In this document: positions 9,710 through 21,473 of the stretch, in pieces | Layout: each line of letters begins with the position of its first letter | How positions within the stretch are numbered: position 1 is the stretch's first letter | Source: Prinsepia uniflora | Lineage: Eukaryota; Streptophyta; Magnoliopsida; Rosales; Rosaceae | Direction of reading: 5' to 3' | Assembly: GCA_032719365.1 (NCBI GenBank) | Contig: CM064875.1 | Location: 33,564,693 to 33,628,692, forward strand | Length of the DNA: 64,000 nucleotides | Notes under the pieces: model-generated | Told to the model about the DNA's origin: nothing | Seen by the model: only the letters and a program-made list of their open reading frames with translations | The model's database searches: none | Position numbers and translations under genes: made by a program

Positions 9710-12700
9710 ATGCCTCCGCGACGCGAACCCCCTCCACGACCTAATGGCGATGCCGAGAGTGCTTCGATCGAGCGAGCCCAGCGTCTTGGGGCTACGGTAT
9801 TCAGTGGTGGAGCGGATCCCGAGGATGCTCACCGTTGGATTTCTCGGATTGAGCGAATTTTTACTGTGATACACTGTCCTCTTGAGGAGCGTGTGGTGTT
9901 GGCTACATTTCTACTTGATGGATCTGCTTATGAGTGGTGGTACACTCTGGAGTTGTCGGGTTGGGATGCCCGTACAGTGACTTGGGAGACCTTTCGTGAA
10001 CGGTTTCTGGATCAGTATTATCCCCGTTCATTCCGTGATGCTAGGGAGACCGAGTTTCTGCAGCTCCAACAGGGGAGCATGTCCGTAGCTGAGTATGAAT
10101 AGAAATTTCAGATGCTAGCTCGTTTTGCTCCTACCTTTGTATCAACTGAGGCTGAGAAATGCCGTAGGTTCGAGCTTGGCCTACGGGGTGAGATACGGGC
10201 CATTGTGACGGCCGGAGCTTTTGCTACTCTCAGGGAGTTGTCTGATGTCGCGGTGCGGGTTGAGGCTAGTCTCCCGACACGTCCACAGTATTCTGGTGGT
10301 GGACAACGTCGCGGGCGTTCATATTCTGGATCGTATGGTCAGGGAGCCTCGAAGAAGGGACGTTATGGTGGAGCCTCATCTGCAGGCAATGATCGTTATG
10401 GCAGGCCTAGTAACTATCAGGGTTCCGGATTCCGAGCGCCTAGGGCGCAGACTGCTCCGCAGGCGAGCGCGATTTCTGTTGCTTCCACGGGAAGGCAGGG
10501 CGGTGGTTTTGCTCGTGATGCTTCCAGTGTTATCTGTTTCTTCTGTGGCGAGCGGGGCCACTATCGGAGGGAGTGTCCATCCTTGCCACAGGGTGGTGGC
10601 GCAGGTCGGGGTGGAGCAGAGCAGGGACGGAGCACAGCTGCAGTTTCTGGGACTGGGAGTACTCGAGGAGGTGGTACTGGAGCGGCTAATGGACAGAGGG
10701 GCCGGGGCCGTGGGCGAGCAGCTGGACCACAGGCCCGAGATTTTGTTGTTACGCAGCAGGAGGCCAAAGCAGCACCTGGTGTTGTGACAGGTACACTTAC
10801 GATCTTTGGACATGATGTTTGTGTTTTAATTGATCCCGGAGCTACTCATTCGTTTATATCGCGGGATTGTGAGTTATTGGCGGGTAGAGAGGTGTCCGCA
10901 CTGGACTATGACATGGGAGTGAGTACGCCCACCGGAGATGTGTTTGTGGTGAATCAAGTGTTGCGGGAGTGTCCCGTAATGGTAGGTGATGTTGGTCTGG
11001 TGGCAGATTTGATACTCTTGGACTTGCATGACTTTGATGTCATCTTGGGTATGGATTGGTTGACGCTCCATCATGCCTCTATCGAATGTGTCGATAAGAG
11101 GGTTACTTTTCGGAGCCCGGGGTTACCGGAAACCACCTTTCAGGGAATACAGCGAGCAACTCCTGTCGGAGTGATTTCTGCCCTGAAGGCAAGTAAGTTG
11201 TTGAGGAAGGGGTGCCAGGGATACTTAGCCCGAGTGATGGATTCACGAGCTGCACCATTGAGGGTGGAGGATATACCGATTGTACGGGAGTTCCCGGATG
11301 TCTTTCTGGAGGATCTACCGGGATTGCCACCGCATCGAGATGTTGAGTTCACTATCGATCTGGTTCCAGGTACGCAACCTATTTCTCAGACTCCGTATCG
11401 TATGGCGCCATCCGAGTTGAAAGAACTGAAGGCGCAGTTACAAGAATTACTTGAGATGGGATTTATTCGACCGAGTGTATCCCCCTGGGGAGCCCCGGTG
11501 TTGTTTGTGAAGAAAAAGGATGGGAGTATGAGACTCTGCATCGATTACAGGCAACTGAATAAAGTAACAGTCAGGAACAAATACCCGTTGCCTCGGATCG
11601 ATGATTTGTTCGATCAGCTGCGACGAGCGCAGTATTTCTCCAAAATTGATCTACGTTCTGGGTATCATCAGTTGCGGGTTAAGGATGAGGATGTGCCCAA
11701 GACAGCCTTTAGGACCCATTATGGTCATTATGAGTTCCTTGTGATGCCGTTTGGCTTGACCAACGCACCCGCAGCGTTTATGGATTTGATGAACCGAGTG
11801 TTGCAGCCTTACTTGGATCACTTTGTCATCGTGTTCATCGACGATATCCTGGTCTACTCGAGGAGTGCGGAAGCGCACGAGGAGCACTTAAGGATGGTGC
11901 TAGGTACCTTGAGGGGAAACTAGTTGTATGCGAAGCTCAGCAAATGTCAGTTTTGGTTGACGAGCGTGAGTTTCTTGGGGCATGTGATCTCAACGGACGG
12001 GATCAGTGTGGATTCTCAGAAAATTGAGACAGTGGCGAAGTGGGAACAACCGAGGACCGTCACTGAAGTCAGAAGTTTCTTGGGTTTGGCCGGTTACTAC
12101 AGGAGGTTTGTAGAGGGTTTCTCTACCATTGCTGCCCCGTTGACGCGACTGCCGCGGAAGGGAGTCAAGTTTGAGTGGGATGACGATTGCGAGCGTAGTT
12201 TTCGGGAGCTAAAGGAAAGGTTGACATCTGCTCCCATACTGACCCTTCCGGACGATAGTGGGGAATTTGAGGTGTACAGTGATGCATCCTTACAGGGTTT
12301 GGGATGTGTACTAATGCAGCATGGGAAAGTGATCGCCTATGCTTCGCGCCAGTTGAAACCGCATGAGCGCAATTACCCTACGCACGATTTGGAGTTAGCT
12401 GCTGTTGTGCATGCATTGAAGATTTGGAGACATCATCTGTATGGTGCGACTTGCAGAATGTTTACGGATCACAAGAGCCTGAAGTACTTGTTCACTCAGA
12501 AGGAGTTGAATGTGTGGCAGCGACGGTGGCTAGAGCTAATTAAGGACTATGATTGCACGATTGAGTACCACCCGGGAAAAGCCAATGTGGTGGCTGATGC
12601 TCTAAGCCGGAAGTCAACGCATTCTGTAGCACATCTACGGACGGTTCATTTACCACTTTTGGTTTAACTCCGTAAGAATAGTATTGATTTGGGTTTGGAT

Positions 12701-14170
12701 GGCCAAGGTGTCTTGCTGGCTAATTTTCATGTGAGACCACTTCTGGTCGATCGGATCGTTGAGGCTCAATCTCAAGATCCTGTCTCATGTGTACTTCAGA
12801 TTGAAGTGGAAGTCGGCGAACGACTAGATTTTACAGTCAGGGAGGATGGAGCTTTGCTAAAAGAAGGACGGTTGTGTGTGCCCGGCGTTGAGGCACTGAA
12901 GAAGGAGATCTTGGACGAAGCTCATAGTTCGGCCTACGCGATGCATCCTGGTGGGACCAAGATGTATCGTACCTTGCGAGAGCACTACTGGTGGCTGGGG
13001 ATGAAACGGGAGATTGCCGAGTTTGTCAGCAGGTGTCTGATTTTCCAGCAAGTGAAGGCTGAGAGACAACGACCTTATGGAGCCTTGCAACCACTACCTA
13101 TTCCGGAATGGAAATGGGATCACTTAACGATGGATTTTGTGTTTGGACTTCCAAGGACACCCAGGGGTCACGATGGAGTTTGGGTGATTGGGGACAGGCT
13201 TACGAAATCAGCTCATTTCTTGCCGGTGCGAGACAACTTCAGGATGGCACAGTTGGCCCAGTTGTTTATCGACGAGATCATTCGTCTGCACGGTACACCG
13301 AAATCAATAGTTTCTGACCGAGACCCGAGGTTTACTTCTCGATTTTGGCAGAGTCTGCAGGAAGCATTTGGGACGAAACTTTGTTTCAGTACTGCATTTC
13401 ATCCTCAGACTGACGGCCAGTCTGAGCGGACCATCCAGACTTTGGAGGATATGATGCGAGCTTGCGTTTTGCAATTTCAGGACACTTGGGAGTCACATCT
13501 AGCCTTGATGGAATTTGCCTACAACAACAGCTATCAGGCGAGCATTGGGATGGCTCCGTACGAAGCCTTGTACGGACGGCAGTGCAGAACTCCGTTGTGT
13601 TGGACGGACGTGGGTGAAAGGAAACTGACTAAATCCGAATTGGTGGAACTGACGACCGAGAAGGTCAGACTCATCAGGGATCGGCTCAAGGCAGCCCAGG
13701 ACAGACAAAAGAGCTACGTGGACCATCGGATTCGAGATCTAGAGTTTGCGGTCGGAGATCGGGTATTTCTGAAATTGTCCCCTTGGAAGGGTGTAGTGAG
13801 ATTCAGCAGGCGAGGAAAGTTGAGCCCTCGTTATATTGGACCTTATGAGATTACCGAGAGGATTGGCCCGGTGGCCTACCGGCTGGCACTACCGCCAGAG
13901 CTTTCGAGGGTCCACGATGTTTTCCATGTGTCGATGTTGTGGAAATATGTGTTTGACGCATCTCATGTACTAGAGGAACAGCCCATTGAACTTCGAGATG
14001 ATTTGAGCTTCGAGGAACAGCCGGTACAGATTTTGGATCGAAAGGATAAAGTACTACGTCGGAAGACCGTTCCTCTGGTAAAGGTTCTCTGGAGGAACCA
14101 GAATGTGGAGGAAGCCACATGGGAACCCGAGGCGCAGATGCGAGAACAGTTCCCTTACTTGTTTCCTTGA
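9710..14170 (+). pseudogene. gag-pol: gag-pol polyprotein of element A, three in-frame stops
   Basis: One frame of 1486 codons covers Gag and Pol, using the ATG at 9710 (an in-frame upstream start in the leader is possible). Domains in order: Gag; CCHC zinc knuckle CFFCGERGHYRREC at 10535-10576 (from residue 276); aspartic protease with active-site DPGATHSF (Asp at 10832, residue 375); reverse transcriptase with FIDD (Asp pair 11840-11845, residues 711-712); RNase H (YSDAS, Asp residue 858); integrase with catalytic Asp1142, Asp1203 and Glu1239 (the D-35-E spacing); and a chromodomain-like end (VEEATWEPE). It is broken by TAG at 10100-10102, TAG at 11921-11923 and TAA at 12665-12667. Element B has CAG, CAG and GAA at these places. 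The second Cys of the integrase HHCC zinc site is Phe (13043-13045). A single retroelement polyprotein is expected to be cleaved by its own protease and to act in Gag particles and then in the nucleus. Confidence 0.93.
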
Positions 14171-14191
14171 AATTTCGGGATGAAATTTCTT

Positions 14192-14210
14192 AAGGGGGGG
14201 GGGGGGAGAT
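14192..14210 (+). other. Polypurine tract of element A
   Basis: A purine run with about 14 consecutive G lies directly before the 3' LTR. It primes plus-strand DNA synthesis in this family. The G run is longer than the six G in element B, consistent with slippage. Confidence 0.85.
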
Positions 14211-17200
14211 TGTAACGCCCCGGACTTTCTGGAAATGTAATATTATAAATATTGAATAAAATGACGTTTTTACCCCTGTGTTTGTGTGGTCAATTTGTTG
14301 ACTTTTTGATTTGGAGGTCGAACGGACGTTGAGTGATGACCGTGACGTAGTTTGGGATGTCACGAGTTCATAGACAGGTAGCACGTCCGATTCGGACTCT
14401 CGAAGTGAAAGTTATGATGTTCGGAAGTTCAGGGGCACTATCGTAATTTGGGCGTTATAAGGGGAAAAAGTTGACTTTTTGTTTGACAATTGATATTCGT
14501 TTGACTCGAAGACCGTTATGTTCGTCTCGACGCCCCGAGTACAACGACAGGCGGCACGCTTGAAACGGACGTCGGATGACCGAGTTATGGGTCACGGATG
14601 TTGGAGGGCATTTTGGTAATTATTGCACAGAGGGGCATTTTGGTCATTTCACGGTGGTTACTGTTCACCACCGTGAAAAACAGAGTGCACGGCCGTGGGT
14701 CTTGTGCGTGCAATTGTTTATGGCTAGTGGAAGGGCTCAGACGATTTGTTTATGTGGATTTAGGCAGTGGAAGCAGGATTGAGTGACCTTGGTGCACGTT
14801 TGGGCAGAGTTCAGAGCACGGGAGAGTGAGGAATGGCTGTGGTCTCTGTGCTTGCGGGAAACCGTTTTCAGAGACTTCAGAGTGTCTCCCACGAGTTGCT
14901 GGCCGTTTGAATCGATTACTCTGAATGCCTTTGGGCTGAGAGACTCATTTGCGTCCTTCCTACTGTGGAAAATCTGAGAGAGATTGAGAGAACCAGTGAA
15001 GAACCATTTTCGGGTTTCTGGGGGGGAAATCGCAGAGTTCAAATTCTAAGGGTCGAGGGATCAATCTAAACACACGGTGAGACTTCTTGGAGTGAAATAA
15101 TCACTACGGTGCAAGAACTGAAGGGATTGGAGCCCGTTTCGCCCAGGAACCTGAGTTGCGGTTCAGAGATGAACCAGTTCGAGGGAAAAATTGAATTCGA
15201 TTTCTGAGGCTTGTTGATCGAAACCAGGGGCCATTCTAGTCTTCTGGGAGCAAAAGGAAACCAACCACGTCGAATTCGAAGGACGACACTCACGAATTGG
15301 CCAAGAACGGAGTTCCCTGGTTCTGAGTATTTTCGAGCTTGAGGACGACGACTTCCAGGTAACGGCGAGACCAATTGATGGTACCATTGTGTTCGTATAA
15401 GTCCCCTTAAGCTACTGGTGAAATTAATTTGAGAATGGAGTTAGTTTGGGTGAGTTCCAGAAGTCGATTTGTTCGACTGTTCGAGCTTGAGTTGGGTCGT
15501 TTGGGTACTAGTCGAGGTTAATCATCAATACAGACCTAAAATTAATGGATTAGAGAAGATAATAGGATCAAAAACGAGAGGAATTGATTAAGAATTGGGC
15601 TTGAACTGGTCGGGTTGAGTCGCGGGTAATAGGCCCGTTTATCAGTTGATTCGGGTAAGGACGAAGGTACTGTAGCTTGGCGCGTGGCTTTCACGCGCAG
15701 CCACTTTGGGCGGCGCGTGACGGCGCGTGTGACGTCAACTCCGATCACGGTCAACATGAGAATTAATCCTTTCAGTCTAACTAACATTTTATCTTTAGAG
15801 TTCGAATCGATCGGGAGTCATTCGGGATAATTTCGGGAGTCCGGAAGATTAAGTCTTTAAGTTTATTTTCGCCGAAAAATCCGGAAAAATTAGGAAAAAT
15901 CCTACGAGTTATTTTGGGGATGTTTGTAACCTTTCTTGTACGTTTTCACAGGCCCGGACACTTCCGAAGCTATGGAGGAGCGCGCGGGACGCGATTGACG
16001 CGTCCTAAGACTGTGAGTGCACTTTTTGATTTCTAAATTGGGCATGCATGACTATTTTTCTTATTTATCTCATGGTTTTACATATGATTTTATGATGGTG
16101 AGATGATATATCGGTTTTACATGTTTTCACGTTTTTCGAGATATTTATCGTATTTCACGCATTTCGAGATTACGGTTTTTGCTTATGCATGCGTGATGAT
16201 TTTGATGAAGTACCTGGATATGAATATGCATGTGTCGGATTTTTGATGTTTGATCATAGTGTGAAGTAATTTTCGGAAATTGCATGTGTTGGAAATTGCA
16301 TGTGACTTCGGACATAAGTCCTACTATGTTGTGATATGATTTCGGAATGATGTTGGAAAATGGTTGTGATGAATCATGGTTTATTGTGTTTTAAAAACGG
16401 TTTTGGGTTTAAAGACCCAGTTGATGGTTGGATCTGGTTTTGGGTTTAAAGACCCGGTATGTTGATGATGGGGGCGGGCCCGAAAATTGAGTTTAAAGAC
16501 TCGTGAGTTTAAAGACTCGATTATTATGATACCCCCGAGGCCTACTAATCGTGTTTTGAGTTTAAAGACTCGTTGATATCCCGGGAAGGCCCAATGTTGA
16601 GTTTAAAGACTCGGATGGATCCAACGGCATAATCATGATTATTGATTTACGTTTTACTTGATTTGTGCAAATAATGTTTCAAAATGACGGTTTCTGGAAT
16701 TTGGTATTATTAAATGGTTTTACATGAGTTATGACGATCCTTGTAACGTTTTTCATGTGTTTCGGAAAAAGAGTTTTCAAAGTTTAATACACAAGTTTTG
16801 AATATTTGGTTATGCATGCGGATTACAAAACTGGAGGGCGAACCCGATTTCGGAAAAACTGTTTTTCCTGTAAAACTTATGTTTCGGTCCACTCACACTT
16901 TGTTGTTTTAAATTCCCTCCAGGTCGTGGTACAGGTGCGGGGGCAAGCGCCGAGGCAGAGGCGGAGGCATAAAGTTTTCCGTTGCGGAGTAGTTAGTTCA
17001 CAGAGTAGGACTTGTTTCTTTAATTTGTTTTGTAATATTGCTCTGTGAAACTGTGGACTTGACGTCCAGTCGGATGTATTTGTTTAATCTCCCTGGTCTG
17101 ACAATGGGTGTGTTGTAATTTTAACTAGTTTTCCGGTCTTTTGGGTTCGATTGTCAGACGGGAGCAGGATGCTTCCAGATTATCGAGGCGATAATCGGGG

Positions 17201-17212
17201 TGGGTCCTGTCA
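14211..17212 (+). repeat. 3' LTR of element A (3002 bp)
   Basis: It begins TGTAACGCCCCGGAC directly after the polypurine tract and ends GGGTCCTGTCA. It includes the 518-bp block (14974-15491) missing from the 5' LTR. Landmarks repeat those of the 5' LTR: TGACG inverted repeat 14341-14364, CGCG hairpin near 15685, and short-inverted-repeat array 16405-16612. Confidence 0.92.
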
Positions 17213-17217
17213 TGTCC
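17213..17217. repeat. Target site duplication of element A, right copy (TGTCC)
   Basis: It matches 7121-7125. Its last two bases merge with a run of 21 C (17216-17236), so this junction may be prone to sequencing or slippage error. Confidence 0.8.
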
Positions 17218-17815
17218 CCCCCCCCCCCCCCCCCCCACCCCCGCGGAGAGGTGACGATGCACTGCCTGTTGTCGAGCAGTCGTGGGGGACTAGGCTCATG
17301 AGTGCTTATGATGTATGAGATTTTTCGTCGATTGGTTCACGGTGATATGGACGTCAACCGTTTGATTTGTTCACGGCGATGATATGAAAGTCGGTCGTAG
17401 ATGTGTTCTCGGCGACGTGCTCGAACGTGAGCTGTCCTCGAGCTTGATTGCACGTGGTGTCAAGATCTGACCCTCCTCGGTCAGGACCTGACTCTAGCAC
17501 GATATTGTTCGCTTTAGGAATTCTCGCCCTCACGATTTTTTATGGAAGCTCACAAGGCAACTTTTCAAGGGGTTACCCATTATGGAATTGCACCAGCCTC
17601 AACTCGCTTAATTTTGGAGTTTCAATTAAACCCAAAGCCACTGAGCTCCCAAAAGGCCTCGTGCTAGATAGGTGTGTGTCTGCACCTTTAAGCCACACCA
17701 CAAATCCCCTCCCAGACCTTCCCTCTAGCAGGAATGTGGGATCATTCACCGTTCCCTCCAGAACACTAGTCTTACACGTCGTACTTGGATATCGTGACTG
17801 ATGCTGATATATGAT
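17218..17815. other. Unassigned intergenic stretch
   Basis: It starts with a C homopolymer. I see no LTR landmark, no RNA gene and no convincing protein. Part of it (about 17540-17670, including the phrase AAAAGGCCTCGTGCTAGATA) resembles a sequence type common in plant intergenic repeats, but I cannot name it. Confidence 0.4.
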
Positions 17816-18163
17816 ATGAGACAGATATTGGATATGAGGATGGGTCCCTAGGTTTTCGATTTATTAATTTGTGTCCAGGTGTTTTCTCATGTGTTGGTTT
17901 TGCAATGATTGCAAAGGTTTTAATATATGTACTGTTTTATTGGAATGAAAAGGTTTTAATGGATATGCATGCATATTTTGTAAAACGGAGGGTTAAATTA
18001 TGATTTCGGAAATTTTTTTTCCTAAACTATTTATTTTTTTCCACTCACACATTTTATTTAGTTTTAGAACCCTCCAAGTTGATCGCGGATGCGAGCTATA
18101 AAAGAGACTGAGACATCACACAACGTTGCATACTCTGGAAAGCCCGAGTGGCTTACGGTTTTA
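17816..18163 (+). mobile_element. Old LTR, 3' portion, left piece (interrupted)
   Basis: It matches the end region of other LTRs here: GCATGCATATTTTGTAAAACGG, a TCCACTCACA block, CCCTCCAAGTTGATCGCGG and AGAGACTGAGACATCACA. The sequence stops at 18163, where a solo LTR was inserted, and resumes at 20472. The left boundary is approximate. Confidence 0.6.
18159..18163. repeat. Target site duplication of solo LTR, left copy (TTTTA)
   Basis: TTTTA directly precedes the LTR start and recurs at 20472-20476 directly after its end. Confidence 0.8.
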
Positions 18164-20471
18164 TGTATCGACCCGTCCCGGCAATCAAGATTAGATTAGT
18201 TGTTAATGATGGATTAGCAACGTTAATCAGGTATTAGTTGGATGCATTCGGACGGAAGGTGCAAAACGACGATTTTGCCCCTGGAATGGGCCAAAATGTT
18301 GACTTTTCCAAAGACCGTGACGTAGTTCGGGACGTCACGAGTTCATAGACAGGTGGCACGTCTGATTTCGACATTCGAGGAGAAAGTTATGATGTTCGGA
18401 AGGTCGAGGGTATTTTGGTAATTTTCTTGAATAAGGGCATTTGTTGACTTTTCAAACGACTTGAACTTTTCACGCATTTCGAGGACCATTAGGAACGTCT
18501 TGATGCCCTAAGTATAACGACAGGCAGCACGTGTCGATTGGAGTTTGGACGACGAAGTTAAGGGTCAAGAAAATTGAAGGGCAAAATGGTAATTTTTCCT
18601 TGAGGAGCATTCTGGACATTTTCTGCATTGGGATCTATGCCCACTCAGAGAAGGACACTTAGCTGTTGATTGAAGGTGGTGCCATAGGATTTTTGACGCG
18701 TGGCTGGGTCTGGATAGTGGTGGAAACTGCTTGCAATCTCTCAAATTTGCCACACACGATTCAAATATTAGTTGCACGGTTTGGGGGTTCGAAGGAAAAA
18801 ACAGAGTTACAGAGACGGTGAGGAATTCAAACCCTCATCTATCCTCAATTAAAGGTGCTATGTGAACAAAAACAAAAGAATAATTGACGTGGAACAAGGT
18901 GGTGAAGTCGTGGATGCCCGCCGTGCACGGTGGCGGTTAGAAGAGGACCAAACCTGTGAACGTCCCTGTTGAGGTCCAAGTGGCTCGTGAAGATTTCTTT
19001 GTTTTGGATTGATTTGGTGTATTGAACGAGGTCTCAGAAGTTGAAAGGAGTTGAGAGAGCTTAGTATCGAAGCCTGCCATGGCTGGTAGTCGTGAAACCC
19101 GTGATTGGAAACTTTTGGACGTGGAAGAGAAGACTGAGGTGACTGGAGCAGTGAGAACAGAGCAAACAAAAGTGAAGGATTGAAGGTTGATCGAGGAGGT
19201 TCGGGAAAGCCGAGGATAGCGGAATGGCCGGGAATAGCGTAAATACGTGTGTGTCGAGGCAACGTCGGAATGGTCTGTGAGTGGACTTTGCTTTCAAACT
19301 TATGATGCATGCATAAATGTTTTATATGTTTTCTATACGTGATTCTATGTTTTCTATGATTTACGAGATTTCGAACGATCTTGTGATTTGATCATGGTTT
19401 TAATGGTTTGATTTTGGGATTTGAAATATGGTTTGATTTCAAGGATTTGAAATGGATTTCGGAAAAGTGATTTCGGGCTTGAAGCCTTGTTTCGGAGATT
19501 TCGATAAACGTGTTTTCGAAAAGGAAATCTGGATTTGGGTTCGGGACAGTGGTTCCGGATGTCGGCTTATGTAATCATTGTTGCGAATTCGGATAAGGAT
19601 TTCGATGGTTTTCACTGTTGCTTGAAAAATGGTTTTGGGTTTAAAGACCCGGAAAAAGAAAAAGAAAACCGCTGGATCTGGTTTTGAGTTTAAAGACTCG
19701 GATTGATTGACGGGGGGAGGGCCCTGGATTGATATTTTTTGAGTTTAAAGACTCAGTATATGTTTTGAGTTTAAAGACTCGGTTATGATACCCCCCGAGG
19801 CATGTGATTGTGTTTTGAGTTTAAAGACTCGTTGATATCCCGGGAAGGCCTGGTTATTGCGCATGGTTTTGAGTTTAAAGACTCGGGCACACTTGAGATC
19901 CAGTAAACTCGTATGATTGATGTTTTTCACTGTTTTGGGCAGTGACCCAGATGAATTGGATTTGATGAGTTTTGGGGCTGAGTTCTCGTATTTTGAGATC
20001 GATTTGTGATTTGAGGCTGAGGCCTGGATTTGAATGACAGATTTGATTCGGGTTTTCAATAATGGTTTTCGTTGATGGTTTTTTATGTGAAATGGTTTCA
20101 TAACTTGAGATTGATATGCATGCATTGGGTTTTAAATGAAGGGTATAAACATAATTATGTTTTCTGATATCTGTTTTTGATTTATACTTTATTTTTGTCC
20201 ACTCACAGTTTTTGGTGTTTTCGATACCCTCCAGGTTGTTGCAGTGCGGACTGTTGGTCGAGAGAGACGGAGACATCACAACCGCGAACCACAGTAGTTC
20301 GACGCACTCTGGGAAGTCCGGATACTTTTTGGATGGTTGGATTGAGAATCCCTTGTCCGACTTACGTGTCACATAGAGGTTGGACATTAGTTTAGCCCTC
20401 GTGTCATGTGTAAGTTAGACGAGAGCAGGGTTTAGCCCTTAATCCCAGGGGATTAGGGGTGGGTCCTGTCA
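18164..20471 (+). mobile_element. Solo LTR, 2308 bp, sense
   Basis: It starts TGTATCGACCCGTCCCGG and ends GGGTCCTGTCA, with TTTTA on both sides and no primer site or polypurine tract, so it is a solo LTR left by LTR-LTR recombination. It carries the best-preserved TGACG inverted repeat (18316-18339, both 8-base arms perfect) and a six-unit short-inverted-repeat array (19637-19884). It belongs to a family with a start like element C but an array like A and B. Confidence 0.88.
19637..19884 (+). repeat. Six-unit array of short inverted repeats in solo LTR
   Basis: There is one GGGTTTAAAGACCC unit (19637-19650) followed by five GAGTTTAAAGACTC units, the last at 19871-19884. Unit spacing is irregular, about 20-75 bp. 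Confidence 0.85.
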
Positions 20472-20555
20472 TTTTATCCCTAGTTAGACACGAGGTGTCA
20501 GACTGGAGCAGGATATCCTGCGTAAATCCTGAGGGATTAGGGATGGGTTCTATCA
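20472..20555 (+). mobile_element. Old LTR, terminal piece (resumes after the solo LTR)
   Basis: After the TTTTA duplication the interrupted LTR continues: an inverted repeat (GACACGAGGTGTC), then GGAGCAGGATATCC, CTGAGGGATTAGGGATGGG and the end TTCTATCA at 20555. The apparent doubling of LTR ends here is explained by nesting. Confidence 0.65.
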
Positions 20556-21278
20556 GCCATGGTTTTGGGTTGCTACTCCGCCCTCTATGATGTCTATCTT
20601 GGCTCCTCATTTATAGCGACTTTTGCTTCACCATTGTTGGTGAATCTTGATGTTTCTTCTGATCTGTGCTCCCATCCGCATGTCAAGTTTTATCCACAAA
20701 ACCACAAGTCTCTCTTCCTTCCTCACCAGATGCTCTCTACCATGACTTGCTTTGGATTCTCCACCACCGGTTTCCGCCCCTTGACCCATTACACTCCACC
20801 TCTGATGTTCTTTGGTAGGCTATAGTATTGAGACACTTTTAAAGTACTTGATACACCCTTTAAATGAATCATGAGAGCGCTTTACACGCGGGTGACTTAC
20901 TCACCCCTTTTTCCCAATGGTTCTTCAGTCTCATCTTCCTTATTTTCAGTGGTGGTGGGTATGCAATGTTCTTGTGGTTGTGGCGGCCGTTGAAGATGTT
21001 GAATTTCTCCCATTTTCATATTTAGGGTTTCTATTAAATTTTTTTTTTTTTTTCATTTTGGGTTTGTTTTATACTTATAAGCGTTTTTTATTTTACCATC
21101 TGCATTTCATCTATCTTCTTAGACTATTTATGTTGTTAGGTCTTCAAATCTATTTATTTATTGTTGTTCAATCTATGTTTAATTGTCTAATAAAAAAAAA
21201 AACCGAATTTTGTTTAAATTTTCATTTTCCTTTTCTCTGCGAACAAATGGCGCCCTTCCAAAACCCATAAAACTAATG
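20556..21278. other. Intergenic DNA upstream of the 241-aa gene
   Basis: This is the start of a single-copy-looking island. It has low repeat content, a T-rich stretch at 21039-21055 and no homology I recognise. Short frames here look random. Confidence 0.4.
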
Positions 21279-21279
21279 A

Positions 21280-21311
21280 GCGCCAATATGAGGCGCCAAA
21301 AACATCCCGCC
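21280..21311 (+). promoter_or_regulatory. Cluster of E2F-like sites
   Basis: GCGCCAAA at 21293-21300 is an exact reverse complement of the E2F consensus TTTSGCGC. GCGCCAAT (21280-21287) is one base away and TCCCGCC (21305-21311) is E2F-like. They lie 27-66 bp upstream of a TATA-like element. Regulation by E2F, and hence S-phase expression, is inferred. Confidence 0.5.
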
Positions 21312-21337
21312 ACTCAGACTGCCCGCCACACAACTTT

Positions 21338-21347
21338 CTTTATAAGG
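21338..21347 (+). promoter_or_regulatory. TATA-like box
   Basis: CTTTATAAGG lies about 130 bp before the start codon at 21474, a normal distance for a plant core promoter plus a short 5' leader. Confidence 0.5.
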
Positions 21348-21473
21348 CCCTTCTCAAAAATAAAAACCCAAATCGACATTTTTATTGTTTCTTTCTTTCT
21401 AATCCCAACCATCTGTTTGTGAAAAATTCCCACATCAAGCCAAATTTTTCAGACCTTCTCAATACAAACAGCC

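Larger units (their letters stand above)
7126..17212 (+). mobile_element. Element A: Ty3/gypsy chromovirus-type LTR retrotransposon (Tekay/Del-like), complete but defective
   Basis: All structural parts are present in order: 5' LTR 7126-9609, initiator-Met primer site 9613-9624, gag-pol frame 9710-14170, polypurine tract 14192-14210, 3' LTR 14211-17212, and matching TGTCC duplications outside. The long LTRs, the order protease-RT-RNase H-integrase, and the chromodomain-like C-terminus point to the Tekay/Del group of plant chromoviruses; the clade assignment is inferred from memory of family traits, not from a tree. The frame has three in-frame stops, so A cannot make its own polyprotein. Confidence 0.93.

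Noticed and set aside
10221..10787. 188-codon frame overlapping gag in another frame (also seen at 30574-31182 in B)
   Set aside because: It is a shadow of the Gag/protease region, caused by its G-rich composition; no domain and no independent start signal.
17540..17700. Possible Cassandra-type TRIM or 5S-related element
   Set aside because: Only the common phrase AAAAGGCCTCGTGCTAGATA was seen; no 5S-like promoter boxes or matching short LTRs were found.
20456..20555. Apparent tandem duplication of an LTR end
   Set aside because: The TTTTA duplication at 18159-18163 and 20472-20476 shows that a solo LTR was inserted into an older LTR, so the two ends belong to two LTRs.
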